Assembly (NCBI GenBank): GCA_026706595.1
Contig: JAPOYL010000013.1
Span: forward strand, 1-64,000
Reading direction: 5' to 3'
DNA from: Gammaproteobacteria bacterium
GTDB taxonomy: Bacteria; Pseudomonadota; Gammaproteobacteria; UBA4575
Length of the DNA: 64,000 nucleotides
The notes beneath the pieces are model-generated. The model searched no databases, was not told where the DNA came from, and saw only the letters and a list, made by a program, of their open reading frames with translations. This document shows positions 34,983 to 43,372 of this stretch, in pieces. Numbering within the stretch: the stretch's first letter is position 1; each line of letters opens with the position of its first letter. Both the position numbers and the translations under genes were made by a program.

Positions 34983-36625
34983 GACTTCGGATTGGTCGGG
35001 ACCTCCTCGTGATCGTGAAGGTAGTCTTCACTGATTGCATAGTTACTGAACTTGACCGAGTAGTAATCTTCGAAGAAAGGCTCGATTTCAGTTGCAATAT
35101 CCTCGTTGTATCCCGGCTTGGAGTGCAGAATTTTACCCTTATGATCCGTCGCAAATTCGTGGTCCTTGATCACGGTTGTGCCGTCCTTGATTACGTAGCG
35201 GGGGGCATTGAACATCTGCTCACGATCTTCTTCCTCCGTATAGATCGTGATATCCGCATCCGCGCCGACACCCAGATGCCCCTTGTTCTTCAGGCCCAGG
35301 GCTCTGGCCGGACCCGCCCTTGTAATGATCGCAATTTCATTCAGCGTGTATTCACGATCAAGTTCCGGGAGTACCGTCTTGGCCACTGCCTTCTGGTTTA
35401 CATGCTGCAATGCCTCTTTCCGGTAGGCACTGTCCATGAGCAGCTTGATCAATTTCGGATAGTTCATGAAGGAGCCGCCATTAGGGTGATCCGTGGACAG
35501 CAGCACGCGCCACGGGTCTTTCGACATCAGGAACAGTTCCAGGCCCATTGCCCACTGCAGGGTATGGGTGTAAATGCTCTCCTGATAGCTGAACGGGATG
35601 ATACCGCAACCACTTTCACACTCCGTGTCTGCGTTCACCCACTTGTCAAACTTGACGTTGCGCAGCATCCAGGCAAGTGGAGCATCGGCTGTCATGGCCG
35701 TAGCCTTGCCGAACATGACCTGCCCCACATCGGCAGTGATATTTTCATGATCATTGATGTAATCGATGATTTCTTGGGCGCCGGATACCGGATTCTTGTT
35801 TACCTCGCCACCGAAACTGTGAAACTGGATATGAGCCATATGGGCACGTCGGCCCTGCGCCGCTTTCATGGTATCCAGGGTCGTGCTGATGTTGCCGCTA
35901 TGTCCCAGGTTGTTGCAGTGTATGTGGGGCGGATGAGGCAACCCCAGTTCATGGGCAGCTTCGATAAAGCTTTCCGTAACAAACGACGGCGTGATGTCAT
36001 AGTGATCAATACGCTCGTTTACATCAGTGATGTTGGCGTTCTTCCGGCCTTTCCAGAGTTCATCGCTGCCCGTATTCACCAGCTTGACCGTGTATGCATG
36101 TACTGAATTCACCCACCATGCAATGGCTTCCTTGAATTCCTTTTTCCGCCCTTCCTTCAGCAGTTTGTACAAAAATGCATTATTGCCAAGCAGTACATAA
36201 AAGCCCTTGTCAACTACTGGGGTGTCATCAAGCTCTTCGAGTACATGCCTTGCGGTAATTGGCGGAACCGCCGCTTCCATTGCAGTGGTATAACCCATGG
36301 TGGCATAGCGGTAGCCTGTGGCGAAGGTCGAGGGTACGATGCCGCCAGTCCCAGAACGGGTCACGGCAGTTTTGGGATGAACATCCAGGCGATGATCTTC
36401 CGGCATCAGCTTGCGCGCAAGGTTGACCTTAGGTCCTGCAATATGGCAGTGAATATCGATTGCACCGGGCATCACCACCATGCCACGTGCATCGATCCTG
36501 GAAGCAGACCTAGAAACGGAATCTACGATCTTCCCATCTCGTATGCACAGGTCCTGAACATTTCCGTCAACATTGTTGGCCGGATCGTACACACGTCCAT
36601 TTGCGATTTTTAATTCAGATGGCAT
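34979..36625 (-). CDS. fhcA: Formyltransferase/hydrolase subunit A (binuclear-zinc amidohydrolase)
   Basis: 548 residues counted from ATG 36625 (GGGGA upstream); a TTG at 36649 is less likely. Amidohydrolase metal ligands are visible: GAIDIHCHIAG (H59, H61), VKLVNTGSDELWKG with the probable carboxylated Lys 181, PPHIHCNNLGHSGN, MAHIQFHSFGGE, and STDHPNGGSFMNYP with the catalytic Asp. The protein hydrolyses formylmethanofuran to formate and methanofuran. In archaeal FwdA the same site makes or uses formate, which tunnels to FwdB. Confidence 0.95.
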   Translation of the reverse strand: MPSELKIANGRVYDPANNVDGNVQDLCIRDGKIVDSVSRSASRIDARGMVVMPGAIDIHCHIAGPKVNLARKLMPEDHRLDVHPKTAVTRSGTGGIVPSTFATGYRYATMGYTTAMEAAVPPITARHVLEELDDTPVVDKGFYVLLGNNAFLYKLLKEGRKKEFKEAIAWWVNSVHAYTVKLVNTGSDELWKGRKNANITDVNERIDHYDITPSFVTESFIEAAHELGLPHPPHIHCNNLGHSGNISTTLDTMKAAQGRRAHMAHIQFHSFGGEVNKNPVSGAQEIIDYINDHENITADVGQVMFGKATAMTADAPLAWMLRNVKFDKWVNADTECESGCGIIPFSYQESIYTHTLQWAMGLELFLMSKDPWRVLLSTDHPNGGSFMNYPKLIKLLMDSAYRKEALQHVNQKAVAKTVLPELDREYTLNEIAIITRAGPARALGLKNKGHLGVGADADITIYTEEEDREQMFNAPRYVIKDGTTVIKDHEFATDHKGKILHSKPGYNEDIATEIEPFFEDYYSVKFSNYAISEDYLHDHEEVPTNPKS

Positions 36626-36689
36626 GTCCTGACTATCCCCTGAACACAACTATTGCTGTCCGGCAAGATGGCTGCTGGCAGAAATTTTG

Positions 36690-38048
36690 TTAAGCCGCGA
36701 CTCTGGCCTTGCTTCCTGATAGCATTTTTTTCACGCGCTGGCATATCCCCTCCAAGACTTCCTGGTCTGTAGGGAAAGGCGAATCAAATGCAGGGCGCAG
36801 GGAAATCGGGACATCGTCCATTCTGTACACCGTTCCGCCGGTGTTGATCCCGTAGGTCGCTACTGCAAAACGCACCCTGGAAAGCCGGGTGGTATGGGTT
36901 TCTTTTACGTCCATGGAAATAACCGGTATTTTTTCCAGATGCTCGATGGCTTTCTTCGAAAAGTTGGATGCCGGATCAGAGGCAACAATCATCGCAGCAT
37001 CAGCTTCCCCTCTGGCAAGCACATCACTGGTCGTAAACTCACCTGGATTGAACCTCGGGTATCCCCGGTTAAAATTGACGCCGAATGGGTAGCCTGTCTG
37101 CCATGAAACAACATTGTCTGCACCGGTCACATTGCCATGTCCTCGAACGGGTTTGGCAACAAAGTGTGTGAACTCATTGAGATCAGAAGCCAGGGAGTAG
37201 ATGGCACCCGAATTGAAATGTCGTCCACGGGTCATGGTCAGACCCATACCCATGAACAGCACTCCGAACTGGCAGTTCTTCATACGTTCCACAAGGTCAT
37301 CCAGCACTTCCCGTGACACTCCAGTCTGCTCTTCAATGTCCTCACTGATTTTCTTTCCCTTGACCAGGGCACGTAATGCCCACAGCAGTTCAAAATCCTT
37401 GCCGGGCTTAACCTGTATAAAGATATCCGCCACAGGAGTGCTGGGAGTTTTGCGTACATCAACCAGAACCACGGTGCGGTCCTTTTTGCCGTTCGGGATG
37501 AACATGCCTTTCGGAGTCACAGCATAACGTGTGAAGTGGCGGGGATGGGATTCAGCCGGGTTACCGCCCCAATAAATGACTAGGTCAGCACGGTTTTTGA
37601 TTTCACCCAAGGTAGCCGTGCTTTCACCCACGCCCTGAAACGCCATTCCTGACGGGCCGTGGCATACCGAGGTCGTAGTATCGATATTGCCATTGATGGT
37701 GTCCATGATGTCGACCGCTACACGCTGAGCTTCACACGGGCAATCGCTGAGTCCATAGGTAATGGGAAACTTCGCATCTACCAGAATTCGGGCAGCCTCA
37801 TCCAGGCCCTCATCCAAAGTAGCCTCCTTGCCATCGATCAACACCACCGGTCGGTCTTCGAGCGTGTGCTCATAGAACCAGGCCCGCCCAAGCACACATG
37901 CCTTCTTGGCCTTGGTGATACGGTGCGCATCAAGGTCGACAGTTAGTTCCATGTCGTCGCAGACGCAACCGCAGAACGTGCAGGTCGCATCCTTTACAAT
38001 CCTGATATTCTTACTTTCTTTGGGCTTGGACTTGGCTGCTTCTGGCAT
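36690..38048 (-). CDS. fhcB: Formylmethanofuran dehydrogenase/Fhc subunit B with Fe-S and metal-ligand motifs kept
   Basis: 452 residues aligning along their length with archaeal FwdB. CTFCGCVCDD (C23, C26, C30) plus C51 form a CX2CX3C...C [4Fe-4S] motif, and SVCHGPSG at C129 matches the Cys that ligates tungsten or molybdenum in FwdB. NRADLVIYWGGNPAESHPRH, GMGLTMTRGRHFN, RGHGNVTGADNVVSWQ and ASDPASNF fit pterin-binding regions. Bacterial FhcB is described as having lost these cofactors, so their presence is unusual. ATG 38048 has GAGGA 6 bp upstream. Confidence 0.92.
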   Translation of the reverse strand: MPEAAKSKPKESKNIRIVKDATCTFCGCVCDDMELTVDLDAHRITKAKKACVLGRAWFYEHTLEDRPVVLIDGKEATLDEGLDEAARILVDAKFPITYGLSDCPCEAQRVAVDIMDTINGNIDTTTSVCHGPSGMAFQGVGESTATLGEIKNRADLVIYWGGNPAESHPRHFTRYAVTPKGMFIPNGKKDRTVVLVDVRKTPSTPVADIFIQVKPGKDFELLWALRALVKGKKISEDIEEQTGVSREVLDDLVERMKNCQFGVLFMGMGLTMTRGRHFNSGAIYSLASDLNEFTHFVAKPVRGHGNVTGADNVVSWQTGYPFGVNFNRGYPRFNPGEFTTSDVLARGEADAAMIVASDPASNFSKKAIEHLEKIPVISMDVKETHTTRLSRVRFAVATYGINTGGTVYRMDDVPISLRPAFDSPFPTDQEVLEGICQRVKKMLSGSKARVAA

Positions 38049-38085
38049 AAGATATCCTCAACAAATGTAAACCGGTAGCCTTGAA

Positions 38086-38430
38086 TCAGCTTTTTACTTT
38101 GGTCACTTCAACTTGCATATGCTTTGACATCGGCATTCCAGACGCTGCCGTATCAGACCCCATCAACTGGCTCGAAGATGGTCCATAGGGAATAAAAATC
38201 ATTCCCGAGGGCAGGTCTTCTTCTTTTTTGCTTATACACGTGACAACTGTCTGACCTATGTCTGATTTTAGCCGAATCTTGTCACCGTTACTAAGCTTCA
38301 GCCGCCGCATATCCTGCTCGTTCAACTCCGCCGTGGTCGTCACTTCCAGATATTCATCCTTGAGCTTGCCCTTGTTCAGGGATGTCCCCTGTTTTTGTGA
38401 GCGTCCGGGTACAAGTATCATCGTTTCCAC
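38086..38430 (-). CDS. Molybdopterin-dinucleotide-binding subunit, FwdD/FmdD-like
   Basis: About 112-114 residues; start GTG 38430 or ATG 38421. The small beta-barrel shows AELNEQDMRRLKLSNGDKIRLKS, IGQTVVTCISKKEEDLPSGMIFIPYG and a tail SGMPMSKHMQVEVTKV. These match FwdD, which in archaea wraps the tungstopterin of FwdB. It is the first gene of the fhc operon, 37 bp before fhcB. FwdD has no job in a cofactor-free Fhc complex, so this supports a metal-containing FhcB. Confidence 0.82.
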   Translation of the reverse strand: METMILVPGRSQKQGTSLNKGKLKDEYLEVTTTAELNEQDMRRLKLSNGDKIRLKSDIGQTVVTCISKKEEDLPSGMIFIPYGPSSSQLMGSDTAASGMPMSKHMQVEVTKVKS

Positions 38431-38479
38431 TGTGCATGTATCCTCGAAAACCTGGCGAAAACTGATTTCAGGTGAAGAG

Positions 38480-38507
38480 AGAATAGAGAAGCAGGTCGGT
38501 GCGTCAA
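38480..38507 (-). promoter_or_regulatory. Sigma-70-like promoter of the fwdD-fhcBADC operon
   Basis: On the minus strand TTGACG (38507-38502) is followed after 16 bp by TATTCT (38485-38480), about 50 bp before the fwdD-like start. The -35 box matches 5 of 6 positions and the -10 box 4 of 6. Confidence 0.45.
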
Positions 38508-38689
38508 GCCCGAATCTGCCGGTTGCCCGCCGGAGAATTGACCCAGCGGTTGTGTGCTAACTCTGCAACTGTCGACTATTCCCATATTCTACTGCATTTT
38601 CCATGAAGATACTTTCTTAAAGTCGATGCCTGTACCCTTGGCAACCTCCCTGGAGAACAGGATTGGCCGGGTCGATGGCTTTGCTCTGA

Positions 38690-39898
38690 CTATCTAAAAT
38701 CGATGCCTAATGAAATCGTACTGAAATAGCCAAAAGCATCCGAATACACGATGCGTGCCGCAGAGTGAGGTTGCCCGCTGGCCAGACTTTCACCGTGCCT
38801 TGCATAGCGCATTTCCGGGACCCGGGACAGGTACTCGCCGCCTGCACCCCACCGCAAGACCAAATTCTCAAACAAGTCTACGCTCAGGGATACTTCCACT
38901 CCCAGTGTTGCAGCTACTTCTGAATCACTATCATCCCAGTCGGTCAGCTCATCCAGTGCAGGCTCTGCCGAAGACAGCCGTGTCCTCTGTGAGCCCTCAT
39001 ACTCGGAGTCGAGGTAAAAAAGCCCCAGCTTGCCGTCGAGCACCAGCTGCCAGCGCTGCTTGAACGGAATCTCAATGCGCCCACCCAGGTCAGCGCCATA
39101 ATACAAAGCTTCCAGATCTTCTTCCAAGGTCAGGTTGTTGACCTCCGGGTCCCGGTTGGATTCATAGGCGAAGGTTTCAGATTCCTGATCCAGCCTCCTG
39201 AAGCTGGGTCCGAAATAAAGCATCGACCTAGCCTGCCCTATCTGTGAAAACAAAGCCCCGGTCACAAGGCCCAGACCATAGTAGTCAACCTCCCGCCGGG
39301 TTCTGATCCGGATCGGATCACCCCATGCAAAATTCGGAGCTCCAAAGGGTATTTCACCACCGTCTATCCTGCCGATCCAGCCGACAGAACGAACATGCGG
39401 ATCATTTTTGATAAGCGATACAAGATGCGGCTCGGTCTCGGCTGTAATGCAAGCCCCAAGTTCGGTTCCCTGCGGGCAATACTGACTTTCAAACTGGGTC
39501 CGGACTTCGGTCCAGGCGGCGGTATCCTCCCTGTATTCGTTGACATGTGTCGAACTGTACGAGGCGAGAAAGCCACTTAACTCGGTGAACAGGTCCCGTC
39601 CGAAAGCGTGATACTTTCGCCCGGCCGTCAATTGGACCCGTGAGCCGGACCTGAATTCAGCATCATAGTGCTCAAGGAAGCCGACCACCTCTTCGCGTCC
39701 GTTTGTCCTGACAAACGGGCTGAACTCGGGCAAATCAAGGAAATGCACACCTGCATCTGCACGGAGATAGAAGTTATCCTCGGTCGTGTCATCTGGTGGA
39801 GCAGCATTGACCTGCAGACAAAACAGGGTAAGCAACATAACCGGGACACATTGGAGAACAGACAACGAAACTGTCTTTTTCCGATGCAGTACCATCAT
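38690..39898 (-). CDS. Outer-membrane beta-barrel protein of unknown function
   Basis: 402 residues with a signal peptide (VPVMLLTLFCLQVNAA). The mature part alternates aromatic and polar strands, e.g. FYLRADAGVHFLDL, LYYGADLGGRIEIPF, WQLVLDGKLGLFYL, and ends YFSTISLGIDFR, with a near-terminal Phe as in Omp85/BAM substrates. AAGG precedes the ATG pair at 39898. I cannot name the family or substrate. It is upstream of the fhc operon on the same strand, with about 260 bp and a new promoter between them. Confidence 0.65.
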   Translation of the reverse strand: MMVLHRKKTVSLSVLQCVPVMLLTLFCLQVNAAPPDDTTEDNFYLRADAGVHFLDLPEFSPFVRTNGREEVVGFLEHYDAEFRSGSRVQLTAGRKYHAFGRDLFTELSGFLASYSSTHVNEYREDTAAWTEVRTQFESQYCPQGTELGACITAETEPHLVSLIKNDPHVRSVGWIGRIDGGEIPFGAPNFAWGDPIRIRTRREVDYYGLGLVTGALFSQIGQARSMLYFGPSFRRLDQESETFAYESNRDPEVNNLTLEEDLEALYYGADLGGRIEIPFKQRWQLVLDGKLGLFYLDSEYEGSQRTRLSSAEPALDELTDWDDSDSEVAATLGVEVSLSVDLFENLVLRWGAGGEYLSRVPEMRYARHGESLASGQPHSAARIVYSDAFGYFSTISLGIDFR

Positions 39899-40061
39899 GG
39901 CAGCCTTCTATAATCCTTTTGGGTTGGCAGGTTTTACACAAATTTGCAGCAAGACGGTACTGGGTACATGGCAATGTCTTCCACAGGCTTGTTCATGCAC
40001 GTATGAATAACCGTTGAATATGCCACACAACGTCTGCAGATACACTATTCCACCGATAAGC

Positions 40062-40070
40062 TGATATAAT
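40062..40070 (+). promoter_or_regulatory. Extended -10 promoter of the DUF4242 gene
   Basis: TGATATAAT (TG-A-TATAAT) is a perfect extended -10 element 77 bp before ATG 40147. Its leader contains a small hairpin (GGCTTG...CAAGCC) and a good AGGAG ribosome site. Confidence 0.5.
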
Positions 40071-40146
40071 CCTTACGTAAAAATTACAGGCTTGTGTTAC
40101 AGGCAAGCCACTGCTGAAAAATAACATCCATCAGGAGAAGCTAACC

Positions 40147-40419
40147 ATGCCAAGATATTTGATCGAACGTGAAATTCCAGGTGCTGGCGATCTGAACGGT
40201 GATGACCTCAAAGGTATTTCTCAAAAATCGTGCAGCATTTTAAAGGAAATGGGTCCGCAGATTCAGTGGGTTGAAAGCTATGTGACCGATGATAAGGTCT
40301 ACTGCACCTATATCGCACCGAATGAAGATGAAATTCGTAAGCACGCCGAAGAAGGTGGGTTCCCGGCGAATAAAATTTCTGAAATCAAGAATGTGATCAG
40401 CCCAACGACCGCAGAATAG
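40147..40419 (+). CDS. DUF4242 domain protein
   Basis: 90 residues starting MPRYLIEREIPGAGDLNGDDL, the usual DUF4242 opening, then IQWVESYVTDDKVYCTYIAPNEDEIRKHAE. It is a ferredoxin-like small soluble protein without signal peptide; some relatives are annotated as nickel-binding, but no function is settled. AGGAGAAG before ATG 40147 and the extended -10 promoter suggest good expression. It is a single-gene unit converging on the tlpA-like gene. Confidence 0.75.
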   Translation: MPRYLIEREIPGAGDLNGDDLKGISQKSCSILKEMGPQIQWVESYVTDDKVYCTYIAPNEDEIRKHAEEGGFPANKISEIKNVISPTTAE

Positions 40420-40450
40420 CGCACCTCCAAAATCTATCTACAAGCAGCTG

Positions 40451-40473
40451 CTCTGTCCACAGCGTGGGCAGAG
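40451..40473. terminator. Hairpin between convergent DUF4242 and TlpA-like genes
   Basis: CTCTGTCCAC-AGC-GTGGGCAGAG forms a 10-bp stem with one G-U pair and a 3-nt loop. There is no U-tract in either direction, so its strength as a terminator is doubtful. Confidence 0.4.
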
Positions 40474-40489
40474 TCGTCTGTGTCAACTG

Positions 40490-41119
40490 TCAGTTTGAAA
40501 GGAGTTCACCTTCCTCGTCCTTGCTGGAATTCATGCCCAAGAATTCTTTCAGATTGGCCAGGAAAGACAGAGTCCCGGAATGTGACGCATCGTCGCCCGC
40601 CAGGCGTTGCTGACCGGACATCGCCTTGGTGATGAATCTGATCATCCTGGCTGAATCCCACTCACGCTCGCCCACGGCCCTGTAGACAATTTTACCTTCC
40701 GGGCTGACAAGAAATGTCGTAGGCAGGCCCATAACGCCCCAGTTCGCGAGCCTCATATCCTGATCGACAAGGATGGTGAATTCCACTGGTACCTGGTCTA
40801 GGAATTTTTTTATCCCGTCGAGACTTGGACCGACATGTATGCCAATGACCTCGAGACCATCGCCGTTCAGCTTCTTGTGCAAATTATCCAAGGCTGGCAT
40901 CTCCTTGCGGCAAGGCGCGCACCAGGTAGCCCAGAAGTTCAGCAATACGAACTTGCCCTGATAATCGTCCAAACGGACACTCGTTCCATCGATAGCCTGC
41001 AGCGTGAAATTCTCCGCTGCAGGTTCACCCGAGACAGGGTCCATAAGTGTCCTGGCATGTGCTGCGCACAAAAATAAATACAGTGCGACACACAGACACC
41101 ATCCGATTGTTCTCATCAT
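40490..41119 (-). CDS. TlpA-family thiol:disulfide oxidoreductase
   Basis: 209 residues with an N-terminal signal (WCLCVALYLFLCAAHA) and a thioredoxin fold. The active site is WATWCAPCRKE (C67, C70), followed by VIGIHVGPSLDGIKKFL and the cis-Pro region GLPTTFLVSPEGKIVYR. Such proteins reduce Cys pairs in periplasmic copper or haem proteins. It lies about 60 bp behind the MauG-like gene, so maturation of the SCO protein or the cytochrome is a plausible job. Confidence 0.9.
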   Translation of the reverse strand: MMRTIGWCLCVALYLFLCAAHARTLMDPVSGEPAAENFTLQAIDGTSVRLDDYQGKFVLLNFWATWCAPCRKEMPALDNLHKKLNGDGLEVIGIHVGPSLDGIKKFLDQVPVEFTILVDQDMRLANWGVMGLPTTFLVSPEGKIVYRAVGEREWDSARMIRFITKAMSGQQRLAGDDASHSGTLSFLANLKEFLGMNSSKDEEGELLSN

Positions 41120-41178
41120 TGTGGCAAGGGCCTTTTATATGGTTTTGAAATACGGGATATACCATCCCATTGGATGAA

Positions 41179-42528
41179 TCAGTATTTCAATTTGTTCTTA
41201 TGCGTCCAGTCCGGATCATCCTTGCTGACGTCACCGATCGGCGCTGCAAATGCATCGGCCACCAGTGCAGGTACGTTGCTGCCTATCAGCGACTGCAGAA
41301 AAGCAAGCAAGTCCTCGATCTCTGATTCCGTCAGGTCCAGCGGTCGAATCAGGGGGCTGAGCAATTCATTGGGGATTCCGCCCTGGTTGTAAAAGTCCAC
41401 GACTTCACGCAGCGTATGAAATGAGCCATTGTGCATGTAGGGTGCGGTCAGAGCCACATTTCTCAGGGATGGAGTGCGAAACTTCCAGCGATCATTCGGA
41501 TCCTCAGTCACCTCGTACAGGCCCAGATCATTCTCCTTGGCCCTGGAAACCGATTCGATGACGCTGTTATCAAGCTCAGTGAAGATCCCTGGAGCCAGTT
41601 GTACCCGTGTAGTTCCAGAATCGCGACTCATGGACGCCTCGTACCCCAAACCGGTATTGTGCAACCGGTCGTCTGTGAACAGGGCATGCTCACTCTGGAC
41701 CAGATGGCAGGCACTGCATGTCCCCTTGCCGGTAAAAAGCTCGAAACCACGTTTGGCCTGCTCACTGATGACATCCTTTTCCTTGCCGTAGTACCAGCGG
41801 TCGAAAGGAGAATTCGCTGCATTCAGTGTCCGCTGATAGCTGGCCAGAGCCATACCTATCGTTTCCATAGTCGGCCCACGGCCATTAAACGCCTCTTCGA
41901 ACAAACCGTCATATTCATCAATGGCCCTGATTTTGTTGATCACATAGCCGATCGACGGGTTGGCCATTTCGTTGCGTGCCAGAAAAGGAGACCAGACCTG
42001 CTGCTCCAGGGTGGATTCGCGCCCGTCATGAAAGATCCTGTCGAGGTAAGCTACATTGTAAACCGTCGGTGTGTTTCGCTTTCCGGAACGGCCCTCGACG
42101 CCAACGGCTGTCTCCATCTCATTATTGGTGAAACCCTGCTCGGGGATATGACACATTGCACAGGAAAACGTGTTGTTGATCGACAAGCGCCGATCAAAAA
42201 ATAACTTTCTCCCCAGCAGGATTTTTTTTGTGGTAAGCGGATTGTCTGCAGGTACCGGCACCGGCGGGAGCCCTAATGGCGGCTGCCTGGCGAACTCGAT
42301 CAGTTCGGCTTCCTTGCCAATGCGGTTTAGCAAATCCAGAGTATCAGTTGTGTAATCGGCTGACTCATAGCCGTGCTTGATATCTCCAGGCCCGAATATC
42401 GCCCGGTTCTGCAACTCGGATGCATCCTCAGAACCCCGTGATGCAGTAACCGAAATAAGCGAAAGTGCAATACTGAAAACGACCAGGATGTTGATGACCA
42501 GCACGGTCTTGTTCATGCGATTCATCAC
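41179..42528 (-). CDS. MauG/cytochrome-c-peroxidase-like dihaem protein
   Basis: 449 residues with an N-terminal signal or anchor (VINILVVFSIALSLISVTA) and two haem-c sites, CAMCH (123-127) and CSACH (271-275). Conserved surrounding text includes LGRKLFFDRRLSINNTFSC, SPFLARNEMANPS and RTPSLRNVALTAPYMHNGSF. In methanethiol oxidisers a MauG-like gene follows mtoX and is thought to mature the oxidase. It starts inside the SCO stop (ATGA overlap), so the two are cotranslated. Confidence 0.9.
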   Translation of the reverse strand: MMNRMNKTVLVINILVVFSIALSLISVTASRGSEDASELQNRAIFGPGDIKHGYESADYTTDTLDLLNRIGKEAELIEFARQPPLGLPPVPVPADNPLTTKKILLGRKLFFDRRLSINNTFSCAMCHIPEQGFTNNEMETAVGVEGRSGKRNTPTVYNVAYLDRIFHDGRESTLEQQVWSPFLARNEMANPSIGYVINKIRAIDEYDGLFEEAFNGRGPTMETIGMALASYQRTLNAANSPFDRWYYGKEKDVISEQAKRGFELFTGKGTCSACHLVQSEHALFTDDRLHNTGLGYEASMSRDSGTTRVQLAPGIFTELDNSVIESVSRAKENDLGLYEVTEDPNDRWKFRTPSLRNVALTAPYMHNGSFHTLREVVDFYNQGGIPNELLSPLIRPLDLTESEIEDLLAFLQSLIGSNVPALVADAFAAPIGDVSKDDPDWTHKNKLKY

Positions 42529-43274
42529 GAACCTGCTTGTGCAGTCAACACCCCGTCTTCAATGAGAAGCGTTTTTATATCAATTGCAATCAATTGATCA
42601 TGTAAAAATGAAACGCTGTATTCCTGTCGAATGTTGCGGGATCTGTCGATCAGAAAAGCGCGCAGGATATGCGCCATGGTCCCGGTAAAATTCCCGTCCT
42701 CATCGAATTCCTGAATGACCATCTGACCATATTGCCGGAGAATGGGTGCCAGCACCTCTTCGGAGGAGGTAGTCAGAAACAGCCACTCCGGGTCCCCCTC
42801 ACTAAAACTTCCCCCATACAGTTTCATCGCCCCGGGTGTGTCATGACTGGGGTCAAAGCTGACACTGATCAGGCGAATTTTATCGGCCAGTTCGGGCTGA
42901 CCCTTGAACCGCTCCTTGAGTTTGTAGAATACAGCCGTTGCCAAAGGGCACCCGTTGATTTCCGAGCAACTAGTATAGATGAAGGTAAGAAGAACGATCT
43001 TATCACCCATCAGGTCTCTCAACTCCCTCTGTTTTCCGTCCGTACCCAATACGGCACCGCCGCCAGCAGCACTGACTACCGGCAAGCTATAGGTACCCGG
43101 TTCAGGGGGATCGTAAGGGAGTTCCGGTCTCCATCCATCGGCAATAACCTGCACATCTGCCATGGCCGCATGCGATCCGGGAAGGGGCGCATCCTCATCA
43201 GACGAACGGTCACAACCGGACAATACCAACAGCAGTGACAGGCAGAGTGTTAGATATACAGAACCTTTTTCCAT
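42525..43274 (-). CDS. SCO1/SenC-like copper lipoprotein with unusual Cys spacing
   Basis: 249 residues from ATG 43274. The lipobox LVLSGC puts the lipid on C21. The thioredoxin-like copper domain is VLLTFIYTSCSEINGCPLAT: the two Cys are C103 and C109, giving CX5C where classical SCO has CX3C. The third ligand is probably H202 (GTMAHILRAFLID). SCO proteins deliver copper; in the known mtoX locus the same gene follows the oxidase. An earlier TTG at 43301 falls within the upstream terminator hairpin and is rejected. Confidence 0.85.
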   Translation of the reverse strand: MEKGSVYLTLCLSLLLVLSGCDRSSDEDAPLPGSHAAMADVQVIADGWRPELPYDPPEPGTYSLPVVSAAGGGAVLGTDGKQRELRDLMGDKIVLLTFIYTSCSEINGCPLATAVFYKLKERFKGQPELADKIRLISVSFDPSHDTPGAMKLYGGSFSEGDPEWLFLTTSSEEVLAPILRQYGQMVIQEFDEDGNFTGTMAHILRAFLIDRSRNIRQEYSVSFLHDQLIAIDIKTLLIEDGVLTAQAGS

Positions 43275-43290
43275 CTGAAAATTGTAGTCC

Positions 43291-43324
43291 AAAAACAGCA
43301 AGGCCGCCTTATAGGCGGCCTTGC
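43291..43324 (-). terminator. Strong intrinsic terminator between mtoX and the SCO gene
   Basis: A 12-bp perfect stem (43298-43309 with 43313-43324, 3-nt loop) is followed on the minus strand by TGTTTTT. It sits in the 98-bp gap after mtoX, so most transcripts should end here and only read-through would reach the SCO and MauG genes. Confidence 0.85.
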
Positions 43325-43372
43325 TCCAGATAAAATCTGGCTATTAGTACAGCATTGTAGCTAAGCCGCGTT

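Noticed and set aside
34979-36625. FhcA as a dihydropyrimidinase or urease-type amidohydrolase
   Set aside because: The HxH, Lys and TDHPNGG pattern and the position between fhcB and fhcD fit the formylmethanofuran family.
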